From: Lachnospiraceae bacterium
GTDB taxonomy: Bacteria; Bacillota; Clostridia; Lachnospirales; Lachnospiraceae
NCBI GenBank assembly: GCA_900769115.1
Contig: CAAGFJ010000098.1
Location: 1 to 32,976 of the forward strand
Direction: 5' to 3'
DNA: 32,976 bases
Made by a program: the position numbers and the translations under genes. Of this stretch, positions 15,508 to 23,909 are shown in pieces; positions within the stretch are counted from its first letter, which is position 1, and every line of letters begins with the position of its first letter. The notes beneath the pieces are model-generated. The model saw only the letters and a program-made list of their open reading frames with translations, was not told the origin of the DNA and searched no databases.

Positions 15508-17370
15508 GTGAAGAAAATTGCATTATTGGCAGATGGATGGAAACGATTGATCACTTATGCCTGGGTAAGAGGAATTAATCAGTTTATTGAAGGGTATCCG
15601 GAGCGGATAGAAGTATGCCATTATAACTGTATGGGTAACTGGAGTGATGACCGGGTGTTTAACCAGGGAGAGTATAATATTTTTCATCTTCCTGATCTGA
15701 CTATGTTTGACGGAATTATTCTGGATCTGAATAATGTCTGCGATGAAGTACAAAAACAGCATTTAGTGGACATGGTGAAAGAAAGTGGTGTACCGGCGAT
15801 CAGTCTTGGCTGTTATGTACCGGAATTCTATTATGTAGGTGTGGACAATGCCAGTGCGATCCGGCAATTAATGGAACATCTGAGAAAGGTGCATGATTGC
15901 CAATCCTTCTGTTTTGTTGGCGGTCCTAAGAATAATATAGAAAATGAAATGCGGGCAGAAGCCTTTCGACGTTGTATGCAGGAAATGGGACATGTACTGA
16001 GTGATCAGGAAGTGAGCTACGGTACGTTTGAGATGACAACGGGTAGTGAATATTTCAGTATGCTGGCGGAATCAGGAAGAAAACTGCCGGATGCATTTAT
16101 CTGTGCAAATGATAATATTGCAGCCGGATTGATTGATGAGGCGCAGAAGAGAGGCTTTCTGATTCCGAGAGATTTTGCGGTAACCGGATTTGACAATTTA
16201 GACAAGGCGGTATGCTTTAATCCGCAGATAACGACTGTATCGCATCAAAGAGAACGCATAGGTGAGACATGTATGGAACTGTTATCCCGGATATGGGAAG
16301 GAGATACGATTGAACAGACTTGCTATATTGAACCGGAGATCACATATACAGAAAGCTGTGGATGCAGATTTTCCATTCCAATCGATTACAGGGAGTTTGC
16401 AAGGAGTTACATTGTAGAGAATGAGAACAGAAGACAATTTGAAGAAAAGAGGATTGCATTAGAAGGGCGTCTTGCCGCTGCAACAGAATTTGATCAGATA
16501 TTTCATTTAGCGGGCGAGTATTTTAAGAGATTGGATTGTGATGGAATTGCGGTAGTGGTGGATGACAGGCTGCTGGAGCTGCAGGAAGAAGAGGTGTTCT
16601 CGATATCAGGCTTTGACCGTGAACATATGAAAGTAGTGTACGGGGAATATCTGGAGGACGGCGTTTATGAGCCATACGATTCTTATTGGAAAAGAATAGA
16701 AAAGAATCTGGATAAGGATGTGTGTATGTTTACACCACTTCATTACCGGAATCGCACGATTGGTTTTACCATACTGCTTAATGGTAAATTCTTATACGAT
16801 AATCCGTATTTTTATGATATCCAGAGCCTGTTGAACCGCGTGCTTTGGGACATGTATCAGAGAAAATGTTACATCAAAGCGAATCGTAAACTGGATGCAT
16901 TATACAAACGGGATGCATTGACCGGACTATACAACCGAACAGCATATTTTGAACAGGTGGACAAGATGTTTGAGGATTGCAGGCAGAAAGAAACGCCATG
17001 TATGATTGCTTTTTTTGATTGTGATAATTTTAAAAGAATCAATGACGAGCAGGGACATGATGCTGGTGATGAGATATTGAAACGGGTAGGAAAGATCCTG
17101 AAGCAGTTCTGTAATGAAAGAGGAAACGCATATCGTTTTGGCGGAGACGAATTCATTATAGTGCATGCCTGCGAGTCGGCGGAAAAGGCGGAGCAGCTGG
17201 TAGAAAGAATTCGCGACAGATTTGAAAAAGAACAGATCGCAATCAGTATTGGTTCCGTTGTTACAGACACAGATAATAATATAACATTACAAGAGTACCT
17301 TAACATGGCAGATCAGGTTATGTACAAGAATAAGAGGAAAAAGAAAAATGAGTCAATGGTGGAAAGATAA
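15508..17370 (+). CDS. LacI-type sugar-sensor domain fused to a GGDEF diguanylate cyclase
   Basis: Residues 1-285 resemble the effector half of LacI/GalR regulators (ANDNIAAGLIDEAQKRG at 200-216, VTGFDNL at 225-231), but the DNA-binding helix-turn-helix is absent and there is no signal peptide or membrane helix. A middle region (about 300-455) may be a GAF-like or linker module. The C-terminus is a GGDEF domain: DALTGLYNR (469-477), metal-site FDCDNFKRIND (503-513) and an intact GGDEF (545-549), so synthesis of c-di-GMP is expected. The RxxD inhibitory site is replaced by NERG (536-539). It starts with GTG after GGGGAGG and overlaps the GH13 gene by 23 bases. A soluble protein that couples a sugar signal to c-di-GMP is the likely role. 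Confidence 0.85.
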   Translation: MKKIALLADGWKRLITYAWVRGINQFIEGYPERIEVCHYNCMGNWSDDRVFNQGEYNIFHLPDLTMFDGIILDLNNVCDEVQKQHLVDMVKESGVPAISLGCYVPEFYYVGVDNASAIRQLMEHLRKVHDCQSFCFVGGPKNNIENEMRAEAFRRCMQEMGHVLSDQEVSYGTFEMTTGSEYFSMLAESGRKLPDAFICANDNIAAGLIDEAQKRGFLIPRDFAVTGFDNLDKAVCFNPQITTVSHQRERIGETCMELLSRIWEGDTIEQTCYIEPEITYTESCGCRFSIPIDYREFARSYIVENENRRQFEEKRIALEGRLAAATEFDQIFHLAGEYFKRLDCDGIAVVVDDRLLELQEEEVFSISGFDREHMKVVYGEYLEDGVYEPYDSYWKRIEKNLDKDVCMFTPLHYRNRTIGFTILLNGKFLYDNPYFYDIQSLLNRVLWDMYQRKCYIKANRKLDALYKRDALTGLYNRTAYFEQVDKMFEDCRQKETPCMIAFFDCDNFKRINDEQGHDAGDEILKRVGKILKQFCNERGNAYRFGGDEFIIVHACESAEKAEQLVERIRDRFEKEQIAISIGSVVTDTDNNITLQEYLNMADQVMYKNKRKKKNESMVER

Positions 17371-19015
17371 AATAATATATCAAATATGGCCGAAAAGCTT
17401 TAATGATTCCAATGGAGATGGAATAGGAGATATTCAGGGGATTGTAGAGAGACTGGATTATTTAAAGGAATTAGGGGTAGACATTATCTGGCTGTCACCG
17501 GTGTATGCTTCTCCGTTTGTGGATCAGGGATATGATATATCCGACTATCAGAGCATTCATCCGGCATTTGGTACGATTCAGGATATGGATTATCTTCTGA
17601 GAGAGATGGAAAGAAGAGATATGTATCTGATCATGGATCTGGTGGTCAATCATTGTTCGGATGAGCATATATGGTTTAAGAAAGCATGTCAGGATCCGTT
17701 ATCTGTATACGGAAAATATTTTTATATTGTGCCGAAAAAGGATGGAATACCGTCTAATGTCAGAGGGTATTTCGGAGGTAGTGTCTGGGATGAACTGCCG
17801 GGTAACCCGGATTATCTGTATTATCATTCTTTTCATAAAAGACAGCCGGATCTGAATTGGGAGAATCCGTTCCTCCGCAAAGAGATCTATTATATGATTG
17901 ACTGGTGGCTGAAACGCGGTGTGGCAGGTTTCCGGATAGATGCCATTATGAACATTAAAAAGGATCTGCCATTTCATAACTATGAGGCAGACCGGGAAGA
18001 TGGTATGGCCTCCATATTAAATGTGGTACAGGCGTCAGAAGGAATTGGTGATTTCTTGAGAGAGATGAAGAAGGAAACCTTTGAGAAATATGATGCATTT
18101 ACAGTAGGCGAGGTCTTTCATGAAAAGGAAAGTGAATTAGAAGATTTTGTCGGAATAGATGGATATTTTTCTACCATGTTTGACTTTGGTCCCGAACTGA
18201 TCGGAAAAGCAGATGTGTGTTATGAGCATGCAGAGGTTACTCCGAAAGACTATAAGGAGACTATATTTGCATCACAAAAACGAATGGAATCCATCGGGCT
18301 GCTTGCCAATATTATTGAAAACCATGATGAGATGCGGGGGGTCTCCCGATATATTCCGGAAGGGGATCTGTGTGATGCCAGTAAAAAGGCATTAGCAGCA
18401 GTATATTTTTTCCTGAAAGGAATTCCGGTCATATATCAGGGACAGGAAATAGGTATGGAGAATTGTCCGTTTCAAGATCTGTCGGAGATAGAGGATGTAT
18501 CAACGATCAATGATTACGAGGTAGCGTTGGAGGCTGGCCTGTCAGAAGAGGAGGCATTCCGCTGTGCGGCACGGTATAGCAGGGATAATGCGAGAACTCC
18601 AATGCAATGGTCAGATGATATCAATGCGGGTTTTACAAATGGTTCCCCGTGGTTTGGAATCAATCCGGATTATAAGCAGATCAATGCCAGAGAACAGTTA
18701 GCGGATGAACATTCTGTATTGCAGTTTTATCAGAAGATGATCCAGCTGCGTAAAGATCCGGATTACGAGGATATATTTGTGGAAGGAAAGTTTGAGCCGC
18801 TTTATGAAGATGTGGATAATGTGATCGCATACTATCGGATAGGGGAAGGAAGAAGAGCTTTGCTCCTGTCCAATTATCAGAGGAAGGAAAGGGAACTGGT
18901 GCTGCCGGTGAAACCGGAATGTATATTACTCAATAATATGGATCATATTACTTTGGATGGAAACAGAATTTGCCTGGAGGGATATCAGACAGTGATTCTG
19001 TTAGAAACCAATTAA
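17348..19015 (+). CDS. GH13 alpha-glucosidase / oligo-1,6-glucosidase (MalL-like)
   Basis: A cytoplasmic glycoside hydrolase of the oligo-1,6-glucosidase group, likely to cut glucose from imported alpha-gluco-oligosaccharides. The 555 residues have family-typical motifs: DLVVNH (97-102), nucleophile Asp198 in GFRIDA, acid/base Glu255 in GEVFH and the transition-state Asp327 in ENHDE. The calcium-loop-like DSNGDGIGD is at 20-28. The residue after the nucleophile is Ala, not the Val usual in strict alpha-1,6 enzymes or the Thr of alpha-1,4 enzymes, so the linkage preference is uncertain. There is no signal peptide. The ATG lies inside the end of the GGDEF gene, implying translational coupling. 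Trehalose-6-phosphate hydrolase is a less likely alternative. Confidence 0.92.
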   Translation: MSQWWKDKIIYQIWPKSFNDSNGDGIGDIQGIVERLDYLKELGVDIIWLSPVYASPFVDQGYDISDYQSIHPAFGTIQDMDYLLREMERRDMYLIMDLVVNHCSDEHIWFKKACQDPLSVYGKYFYIVPKKDGIPSNVRGYFGGSVWDELPGNPDYLYYHSFHKRQPDLNWENPFLRKEIYYMIDWWLKRGVAGFRIDAIMNIKKDLPFHNYEADREDGMASILNVVQASEGIGDFLREMKKETFEKYDAFTVGEVFHEKESELEDFVGIDGYFSTMFDFGPELIGKADVCYEHAEVTPKDYKETIFASQKRMESIGLLANIIENHDEMRGVSRYIPEGDLCDASKKALAAVYFFLKGIPVIYQGQEIGMENCPFQDLSEIEDVSTINDYEVALEAGLSEEEAFRCAARYSRDNARTPMQWSDDINAGFTNGSPWFGINPDYKQINAREQLADEHSVLQFYQKMIQLRKDPDYEDIFVEGKFEPLYEDVDNVIAYYRIGEGRRALLLSNYQRKERELVLPVKPECILLNNMDHITLDGNRICLEGYQTVILLETN

Positions 19016-19062
19016 AAGCAGGTGGTCTGCCGTATGCATAATACGGCAGATCACCTGCTTTT
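19014..19062. terminator. Bidirectional intrinsic terminator
   Basis: A 22-bp stem (19014-19035 with 19041-19062, one wobble) closes a GCATA loop, with A4 at one end and T4 at the other. It can stop transcription from both sides. It includes the last bases of the GH13 stop codon and lies just before the convergent UPF0371 stop. Confidence 0.9.
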
Positions 19063-19079
19063 AATAAAGTTAATTGGAA

Positions 19080-20558
19080 TTAATTGTTTGCGGCACACTC
19101 GTAAATTGCTTCGTTTGTCATTTCAATGCCTAATTTCTTAAAAGTATTCATGTCAACTTCGGAAAGAATGGCAGATATATGAAGCTGGCAGCCCGAAAGC
19201 TTTGGAAGCTGTTCTAAGGCAAGTTTTGCATTTGGATCAGATACCGCACACATCGAAAGCGCGATCAGAACTTCGTCAGTGTGCAGGCGTGGATTCCTGC
19301 TTCCGAGGTAACCGGTCTTAAGCTGCTGGATCGGCTCAATGAAGGTACGGGAGATCAGATGCACCTTCTTGTCGATATTGCCAAGAATCTTGATGGCATT
19401 CAACAGAACGGCAGATGCCGGCCCAAACAGATCGGAGGTAGAGCCGGTGACAATGGTTCCGTCCGGAAGTTCAAGTGCGGCGGCAGCGGAGTTATTCTCT
19501 CTGGCAAGATTATTGGCAGCGGGAACAACGGCACGGTCATTGATCGAGATCTTTGCCTGCTTCATAATAAGTTCCTGTTTGTAGACCTCTTCTTTTGTTG
19601 CTTCGTCTTTGACAAAACGGTTCAGAGACTGGTAATATCTGCGGATGATCTCCTGCTTAGAGGCTTCCTGACAGGCATCATCATCAATGATACAGTTCCC
19701 TGCCATATTGACTCCCATATCGGTTGGAGACTTATAAGGACAATGACCGTAGATACCTTCAAACATAGCGGCTAATACCGGATAGATCTCAACATCACGG
19801 TTATAGTTAACGGTTGTCACTCCGTAGGCTTCTAGGTGGAATGGATCGATCATGTTGACATCATTCAGATCGGCGGTTGCGGCTTCATATGCAAGATTGA
19901 CCGGATGCTTTAGGGGAATATTCCAGATTGGGAAAGTCTCAAACTTGGCATATCCGGCTTTGATTCCGTTCTTGTTCTCATGGTATAACTGTGACAGACA
20001 GGTTGCCATCTTGCCGCTTCCAGGTCCTGGTGCGGTTACAATGACCAATGGGCGGGTTGTCTTAATGTAGTCGTTCTTGCCATAGCCTTCGTCGCTGACA
20101 ATCAGGTCGATGTTGTTCGGGTAACCATCGATTGAATAGTGATGGTACACGTTGATTCCAATCGCCTCTAACTTCTTCTGGAACAGGTCGGCAGAAGGCT
20201 GTCCGGCATAACGGGTGATGACTACACTGCTGACATATAAGCCTTTCTTCTTATAGATATCAATGAGACGAAGTACGTCCTCGTCATAAGTGATTCCTAA
20301 GTCATGACGGATCTTGTTGCGTTCAATATCCGCAGCATTAATGGAAATGATCATTTCTGCCTGATCTGCAAGCTGCAAGAGCATCTGCAGCTTACTGTCC
20401 GGAGCAAAACCCGGAAGAACACGGGAGGCGTGGTAGTCATCCAGCAACTTACCACCAAACTCTAAATATAATTTATCTCCAAACTGGGAAATGCGCTCCC
20501 GGATGTGTTCCGATTGCATGGATAAATATTTGTCATTGTCAAAGCCAATTCGTTTCAT
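19080..20558 (-). CDS. UPF0371 (DUF1846) family protein
   Basis: The 492-residue protein matches what I know of the UPF0371/DUF1846 family of Firmicutes, whose function is not established. Visible features are the N-terminal MKRIGFDNDKYLSMQS, the glycine-rich phosphate-loop-like APGPGSGK at 176-183 followed by MATCLSQ, and no membrane segment or signal peptide, so it is cytoplasmic. The P-loop hints at nucleotide or phosphate binding; that is inference. I start it at 20556-20558, where AAGGAG lies upstream; an upstream in-frame extension of 36 residues is AT-rich, hydrophobic and without family character. It is convergent with the GH13 gene across a shared terminator and divergent from hprK. 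Confidence 0.85.
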   Translation of the reverse strand: MKRIGFDNDKYLSMQSEHIRERISQFGDKLYLEFGGKLLDDYHASRVLPGFAPDSKLQMLLQLADQAEMIISINAADIERNKIRHDLGITYDEDVLRLIDIYKKKGLYVSSVVITRYAGQPSADLFQKKLEAIGINVYHHYSIDGYPNNIDLIVSDEGYGKNDYIKTTRPLVIVTAPGPGSGKMATCLSQLYHENKNGIKAGYAKFETFPIWNIPLKHPVNLAYEAATADLNDVNMIDPFHLEAYGVTTVNYNRDVEIYPVLAAMFEGIYGHCPYKSPTDMGVNMAGNCIIDDDACQEASKQEIIRRYYQSLNRFVKDEATKEEVYKQELIMKQAKISINDRAVVPAANNLARENNSAAAALELPDGTIVTGSTSDLFGPASAVLLNAIKILGNIDKKVHLISRTFIEPIQQLKTGYLGSRNPRLHTDEVLIALSMCAVSDPNAKLALEQLPKLSGCQLHISAILSEVDMNTFKKLGIEMTNEAIYECAANN

Positions 20559-20908
20559 TGAAAATCTCCTTTGTATTTGTATGTTTCGCAATATATAAAT
20601 AGTATAATTGTATATAAAATAAATAAGATGCTTAATATTATTAAGCATCCTATAAAAGAATACCACAGAATGTGAAGAAAATACAGAGAAAATATATGTT
20701 TTTATAAAGAAAAGGTTTCATTTATTTCTGAAATGGGCGAACTGCAAGGAAACGGATCAGGAAAGGCTTGGCTGTGGATCAGGAAACGCTTAGATATGGT
20801 TGAAGAAGGTGCGAAAGATAAATATTTGTAGTGGTAAATGTCTGCATTATCTAGTATAATATTTATATTGTGTGTAGAGAAAGATATTAATTTGAGAGGA
20901 GAGGTGTA
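20559..20908. other. Intergenic region between the UPF0371 gene and hprK
   Basis: 350 bp without a credible gene. It contains a perfect 10-bp inverted repeat, GATGCTTAAT (20627-20636) and ATTAAGCATC (20640-20649), about 70 bp upstream of the UPF0371 start. It also has two near-identical 16-mers (20754-20769 and 20776-20791, one difference) and the putative hprK -10 box. A 32-codon frame at 20733-20831 has no ribosome site and is not called. Confidence 0.5.
20855..20860 (+). promoter_or_regulatory. Probable -10 element for hprK
   Basis: A perfect TATAAT lies 48 bp before the hprK start. The region 17-18 bp upstream (TGGTAAA) is a poor -35, so the promoter may need help or be weak. Confidence 0.4.
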
Positions 20909-21844
20909 ATGTATTCAACAACATTAACGAAGTTTATTGAAAAGCTTAATTTAGTCAATCATTTACCGGAGATTGACACCGATAAGATTCTGATTACAGA
21001 CCCGGATATCAATCGTCCGGCAGTGCAGTTGTCCGGTTTCTTTGAGCATTTTGATTCAAACCGGATTCAGATCTGCGGTAATGTCGAGCATGCATATATT
21101 ACAAGTATTCATGACCGGGACGAGACGGCTAAGATCTTCGATAATCTGTTTCAGTATAAGTTCCCATGTTTGGTATTTTGTCGTGGATTGCAGCCACAGG
21201 ATTTTGTGTTAGAGGCAGGAAGAAAATACGGAGTTCCAGTATTGACTTCAGATGCGACAACATCAGCATTTGTGCATGAGACGGTACGCTGGCTGCATGT
21301 GGAATTAGCACCAAGAATTTCAGTACATGCCGTGCTGGTTGATGTATATGGTGTCGGGGTTCTCATTATGGGTGAGAGTGGAATCGGTAAGTCAGAAGCG
21401 GCACTTGAGTTGATCAAACGTGGTCATCGTCTTGTTTCCGATGATGTGGTAGAGATCAAGAAGGTGTCCGAGGAGACATTGGTGGGAACCTCACCGGATA
21501 TTACAAGACATTTTATCGAGCTTCGTGGTATCGGTATTATAGATGTCAAGGCACTCTTTGGATTTGAATGTGTTAAGATGAGCCAGTCGATCGATCTGGT
21601 TATCAACCTGGAAGAGTGGGACAAGGATAATAATTATGACCGTTTAGGTCTGGAGGATCAGTATACGGAGTTTCTTGGTAACAAGGTGGTGTCGTATAAT
21701 ATTCCAATCCGTCCGGGTCGTAATCTGGCGATTATTGTGGAGTCAGCTGCGGTCAACCATCGTCAGAAGGAAATGGGCTATAACGCTGCGCAGGAGCTTT
21801 ACAACCGCGTAACGAATAATATGAATAAGAATAAGAATTTATAA
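20909..21844 (+). CDS. hprK: HPr kinase/phosphorylase
   Basis: HprK phosphorylates HPr and Crh on Ser46 when glycolytic intermediates are high, and removes the phosphate when they fall; it is the sensor for CcpA-type catabolite control. The 311 residues match B. subtilis HprK in length. Walker A GESGIGKS is at 155-162, the catalytic His140 sits in the ISVHAVLVDVYG context, Asp178-Asp179 follow, and the family signature LRGIGIIDVKALFG is at 206-219. GAGAGGAGAGG precedes the ATG. It is followed after 10 bp by the glucokinase, clearly in one operon. Its likely substrate, an HPr-like protein with Ser46, is encoded at 25807-26064. Confidence 0.97.
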   Translation: MYSTTLTKFIEKLNLVNHLPEIDTDKILITDPDINRPAVQLSGFFEHFDSNRIQICGNVEHAYITSIHDRDETAKIFDNLFQYKFPCLVFCRGLQPQDFVLEAGRKYGVPVLTSDATTSAFVHETVRWLHVELAPRISVHAVLVDVYGVGVLIMGESGIGKSEAALELIKRGHRLVSDDVVEIKKVSEETLVGTSPDITRHFIELRGIGIIDVKALFGFECVKMSQSIDLVINLEEWDKDNNYDRLGLEDQYTEFLGNKVVSYNIPIRPGRNLAIIVESAAVNHRQKEMGYNAAQELYNRVTNNMNKNKNL

Positions 21845-21854
21845 GGAGGCAATT

Positions 21855-22796
21855 ATGAGTAAGTATGTATTTGGTGTGGATATCGGAGGAACAACGGTTA
21901 AGCTTGGTTTCTTTACCGTGGAGGGTGAGTTGTTAGATAAGTGGGAGATCACAACCCGCAAGGATGAGGGTGGACGTTTCATTTTACCGGATGTGGCAGC
22001 TTCCATCGAAGCAAAGATGGCTGAGAAGAATGTGGACAAGGCAGAGGTTGCCGGTGTTGGTATTGGCGTTCCGGGGCCGGTGAAGGATGATGGAACCGTA
22101 CTTCGCTGCGTGAACCTTGGATGGGGTGTATTCAACGTAGAGGAAGAGGTGGAGAAGTTATTAGGTCTTCCTGCTAAGGTTGGTAATGATGCGAATATGG
22201 CATCCCTTGGCGAGATGTGGCAGGGAGGCGGTAAAGGATTCTCCTCTATCGTTATGGTTACATTAGGAACCGGTGTTGGTGGCGGTATCATCATTAACGG
22301 CAAGATGTTATATGGAACGAATGGTGCCGGCGGCGAGATCGGACATATCTGTGTCAATGATGATGAGACAGAAGTGTGTGGATGCGGTAAGAAAGGCTGC
22401 TTAGAGCAGTATACGTCTGCGACGGGTATTACCAGAATGGCAGAGCGTGCGCTTAATAATACAGACCGGGCATCTAAGCTTCGTAATGTGCAGTACATAT
22501 CTGCAAAAGAGATCTTTGATGCGGCCAAAGAAGGGGATGATCTGGCATTGGAGTTAGTTGAGAATCATGGAAGAATTCTTGGTAAGGCATTAGCATCTGT
22601 GGCATGTGTATGTGATCCGGAAGCTTTTGTTATCGGTGGCGGAGTATCCCGTGCCGGAGAGATCTTATTGAAGACAACCGCCAAGTATTATCAGCAGTAT
22701 GTGTTCCATGCATGTAAGGGGACACAGTTTGTACTTGCTACGCTTGGAAATGATGCAGGAATTTATGGTAGTGCGAAGGCAATTCTTACAAAATAA
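21855..22796 (+). CDS. glcK: ROK-family glucokinase
   Basis: Phosphorylates free glucose to glucose-6-phosphate using ATP. This fits a pathway in which MalQ and the GH13 enzyme release glucose inside the cell. The 313 residues carry the phosphate-binding DIGGTTVKLG (9-18), catalytic Asp112 in NDANMASLGE, and the ROK zinc-binding signature with His164 and CGCGKKGC (175-182) before LEQYTS. The GGG motif at 261-263 is the adenosine-side loop. It is preceded by GGAGG within the 10-bp gap after hprK and is followed by a strong terminator. Other ROK sugars such as N-acetylmannosamine cannot be excluded, but the sequence resembles the Gram-positive GlcK group. Confidence 0.92.
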   Translation: MSKYVFGVDIGGTTVKLGFFTVEGELLDKWEITTRKDEGGRFILPDVAASIEAKMAEKNVDKAEVAGVGIGVPGPVKDDGTVLRCVNLGWGVFNVEEEVEKLLGLPAKVGNDANMASLGEMWQGGGKGFSSIVMVTLGTGVGGGIIINGKMLYGTNGAGGEIGHICVNDDETEVCGCGKKGCLEQYTSATGITRMAERALNNTDRASKLRNVQYISAKEIFDAAKEGDDLALELVENHGRILGKALASVACVCDPEAFVIGGGVSRAGEILLKTTAKYYQQYVFHACKGTQFVLATLGNDAGIYGSAKAILTK

Positions 22797-22819
22797 TACG
22801 GAAATTGGTAAAAAAGCCG

Positions 22820-22847
22820 AAAGGGGAGAAGTTCTCCCCTTTTTTTT
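22820..22847 (+). terminator. Intrinsic terminator after glcK
   Basis: A 10-bp stem (22820-22829 with 22833-22842) with loop AGT and a run of eight T residues (22840-22847). Confidence 0.9.
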
Positions 22848-22861
22848 CGTTACTTCTTACA

Positions 22862-22891
22862 TTGATTTTACAAGAAAGGATAGCATATAAT
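22862..22891 (+). promoter_or_regulatory. Predicted sigma-A promoter of the murB-rapZ-whiA-crh unit
   Basis: TTGATT (22862-22867) and TATAAT (22886-22891) are separated by 18 bp, between the glcK terminator and murB. The leader would be about 85 nt. Confidence 0.65.
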
Positions 22892-22983
22892 AAGAAAGAA
22901 TGCGGATTCCTGTTTGTCGGTGGGAGAAGAATAGAGACAGTCAGGAAGCCGATAAATGAATATTTTGAATGGTTGGGGAATAC

Positions 22984-23895
22984 ATGAGTCAGAATTTAAT
23001 CAACGAATTGTACCGAATAGTTGGACAACAGAATGTTAAGATAGAAGAGCCGATGGCAAAGCATACCACGTTCCGGATCGGTGGTCCGGCACAGTATATG
23101 GTGATGCCGCAGACCGTAGAGGAATTAGGTCAGGTATTAGTGTTATGCAAAGCAGAGCATACCCCGTTCTTTATTGTGGGACATGGAAGTAATCTGTTAG
23201 TCAGTGATAAAGGTATGACAGGGGTTGTGATTGTATTAGATCAGAATTTCAGTCAGTTTTCGATTGCAGGTAACACGGTTAAAGCCATGGCAGGAGCTAT
23301 GCTTGGACGGATTGGACTGGCGGCAAGAGATGCAGGGCTTACCGGATTCGAGTTTGCCGCAGGTATTCCGGGAACCTTGGGCGGTGCCATTATGATGAAT
23401 GCAGGAGCCTATGGTGGTGAGATGAAGGATATTGTACAGAGTGTGCAGCTGATGGATTCCGACGGCAATCTGATGGAACGAACCTGTGAAGAGATGGATT
23501 TTTCATATCGGCACAGTGCAATTGAAGGAACGGATTATGTGGTGATCGGAGCGACACTTAGATTGCAGCCGGGTGATGTTACAGCAATCACGCAGCGGAT
23601 GGAAGAATTAGCAACTGCAAGACGTGAGAAACAGCCGCTCGAATATCCAAGTGCCGGATCGACATTTAAGCGGCCGGAGGGATATTTTGCAGGAAAACTG
23701 ATCATGGATGCAGGGCTGGCCGGATATCAGGTTGGTGGTGCCCAGGTATCAGAGAAGCATTGTGGATTTGTGATCAACAAAGGTGGCGCAACGGCATCGG
23801 ATGTGATGCAGTTAATTGAGGATGTCAGACAGAAAGTTAAGGATACATTTCAAGTGGAATTGGAACCGGAAGTAAGACTGACAGGTGACAGATAG
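22984..23895 (+). CDS. murB: UDP-N-acetylenolpyruvoylglucosamine reductase
   Basis: MurB is the FAD- and NADPH-dependent enzyme that makes UDP-N-acetylmuramic acid, an early step of peptidoglycan synthesis. FAD-domain motifs are HTTFRIGGPAQY (27-38), GHGSNLLVSDKG (66-77) and AGIPGTLGGAIMMNAGAYGG (126-145). Arg176 in YRHS, the proton donor Ser226 in AGSTFKRP and Glu296 near the C-terminus complete the active site. I start it at ATG 22984 (303 aa), because GGGG lies 5-8 nt upstream; an in-frame ATG five codons earlier has no ribosome site. It begins a tight run of four genes. It resembles the type II MurB of Gram-positive bacteria. Confidence 0.95.
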   Translation: MSQNLINELYRIVGQQNVKIEEPMAKHTTFRIGGPAQYMVMPQTVEELGQVLVLCKAEHTPFFIVGHGSNLLVSDKGMTGVVIVLDQNFSQFSIAGNTVKAMAGAMLGRIGLAARDAGLTGFEFAAGIPGTLGGAIMMNAGAYGGEMKDIVQSVQLMDSDGNLMERTCEEMDFSYRHSAIEGTDYVVIGATLRLQPGDVTAITQRMEELATARREKQPLEYPSAGSTFKRPEGYFAGKLIMDAGLAGYQVGGAQVSEKHCGFVINKGGATASDVMQLIEDVRQKVKDTFQVELEPEVRLTGDR

Positions 23896-23909
23896 AGCAG
23901 GGGATACAG

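Noticed and set aside
16869..17306. 145-codon minus-strand frame
   Set aside because: Antisense to the GGDEF domain; Ser/Cys-rich translation without recognisable features.
20559..20666. N-terminal extension of the UPF0371 protein
   Set aside because: The 36 extra residues come from AT-rich promoter-like DNA and contain the palindrome; the start at 20558 has AAGGAG and matches the family.
20733..20831. 32-codon small gene upstream of hprK
   Set aside because: No ribosome site before the ATG, and it contains the tandem 16-mers, which better explain the sequence.
21839..22528. Long open frame of 229 codons on the minus strand
   Set aside because: It lies wholly antisense to the glucokinase gene, whose motifs are intact; the translation is Ser/Pro-rich and low in complexity, a shadow of codon bias.
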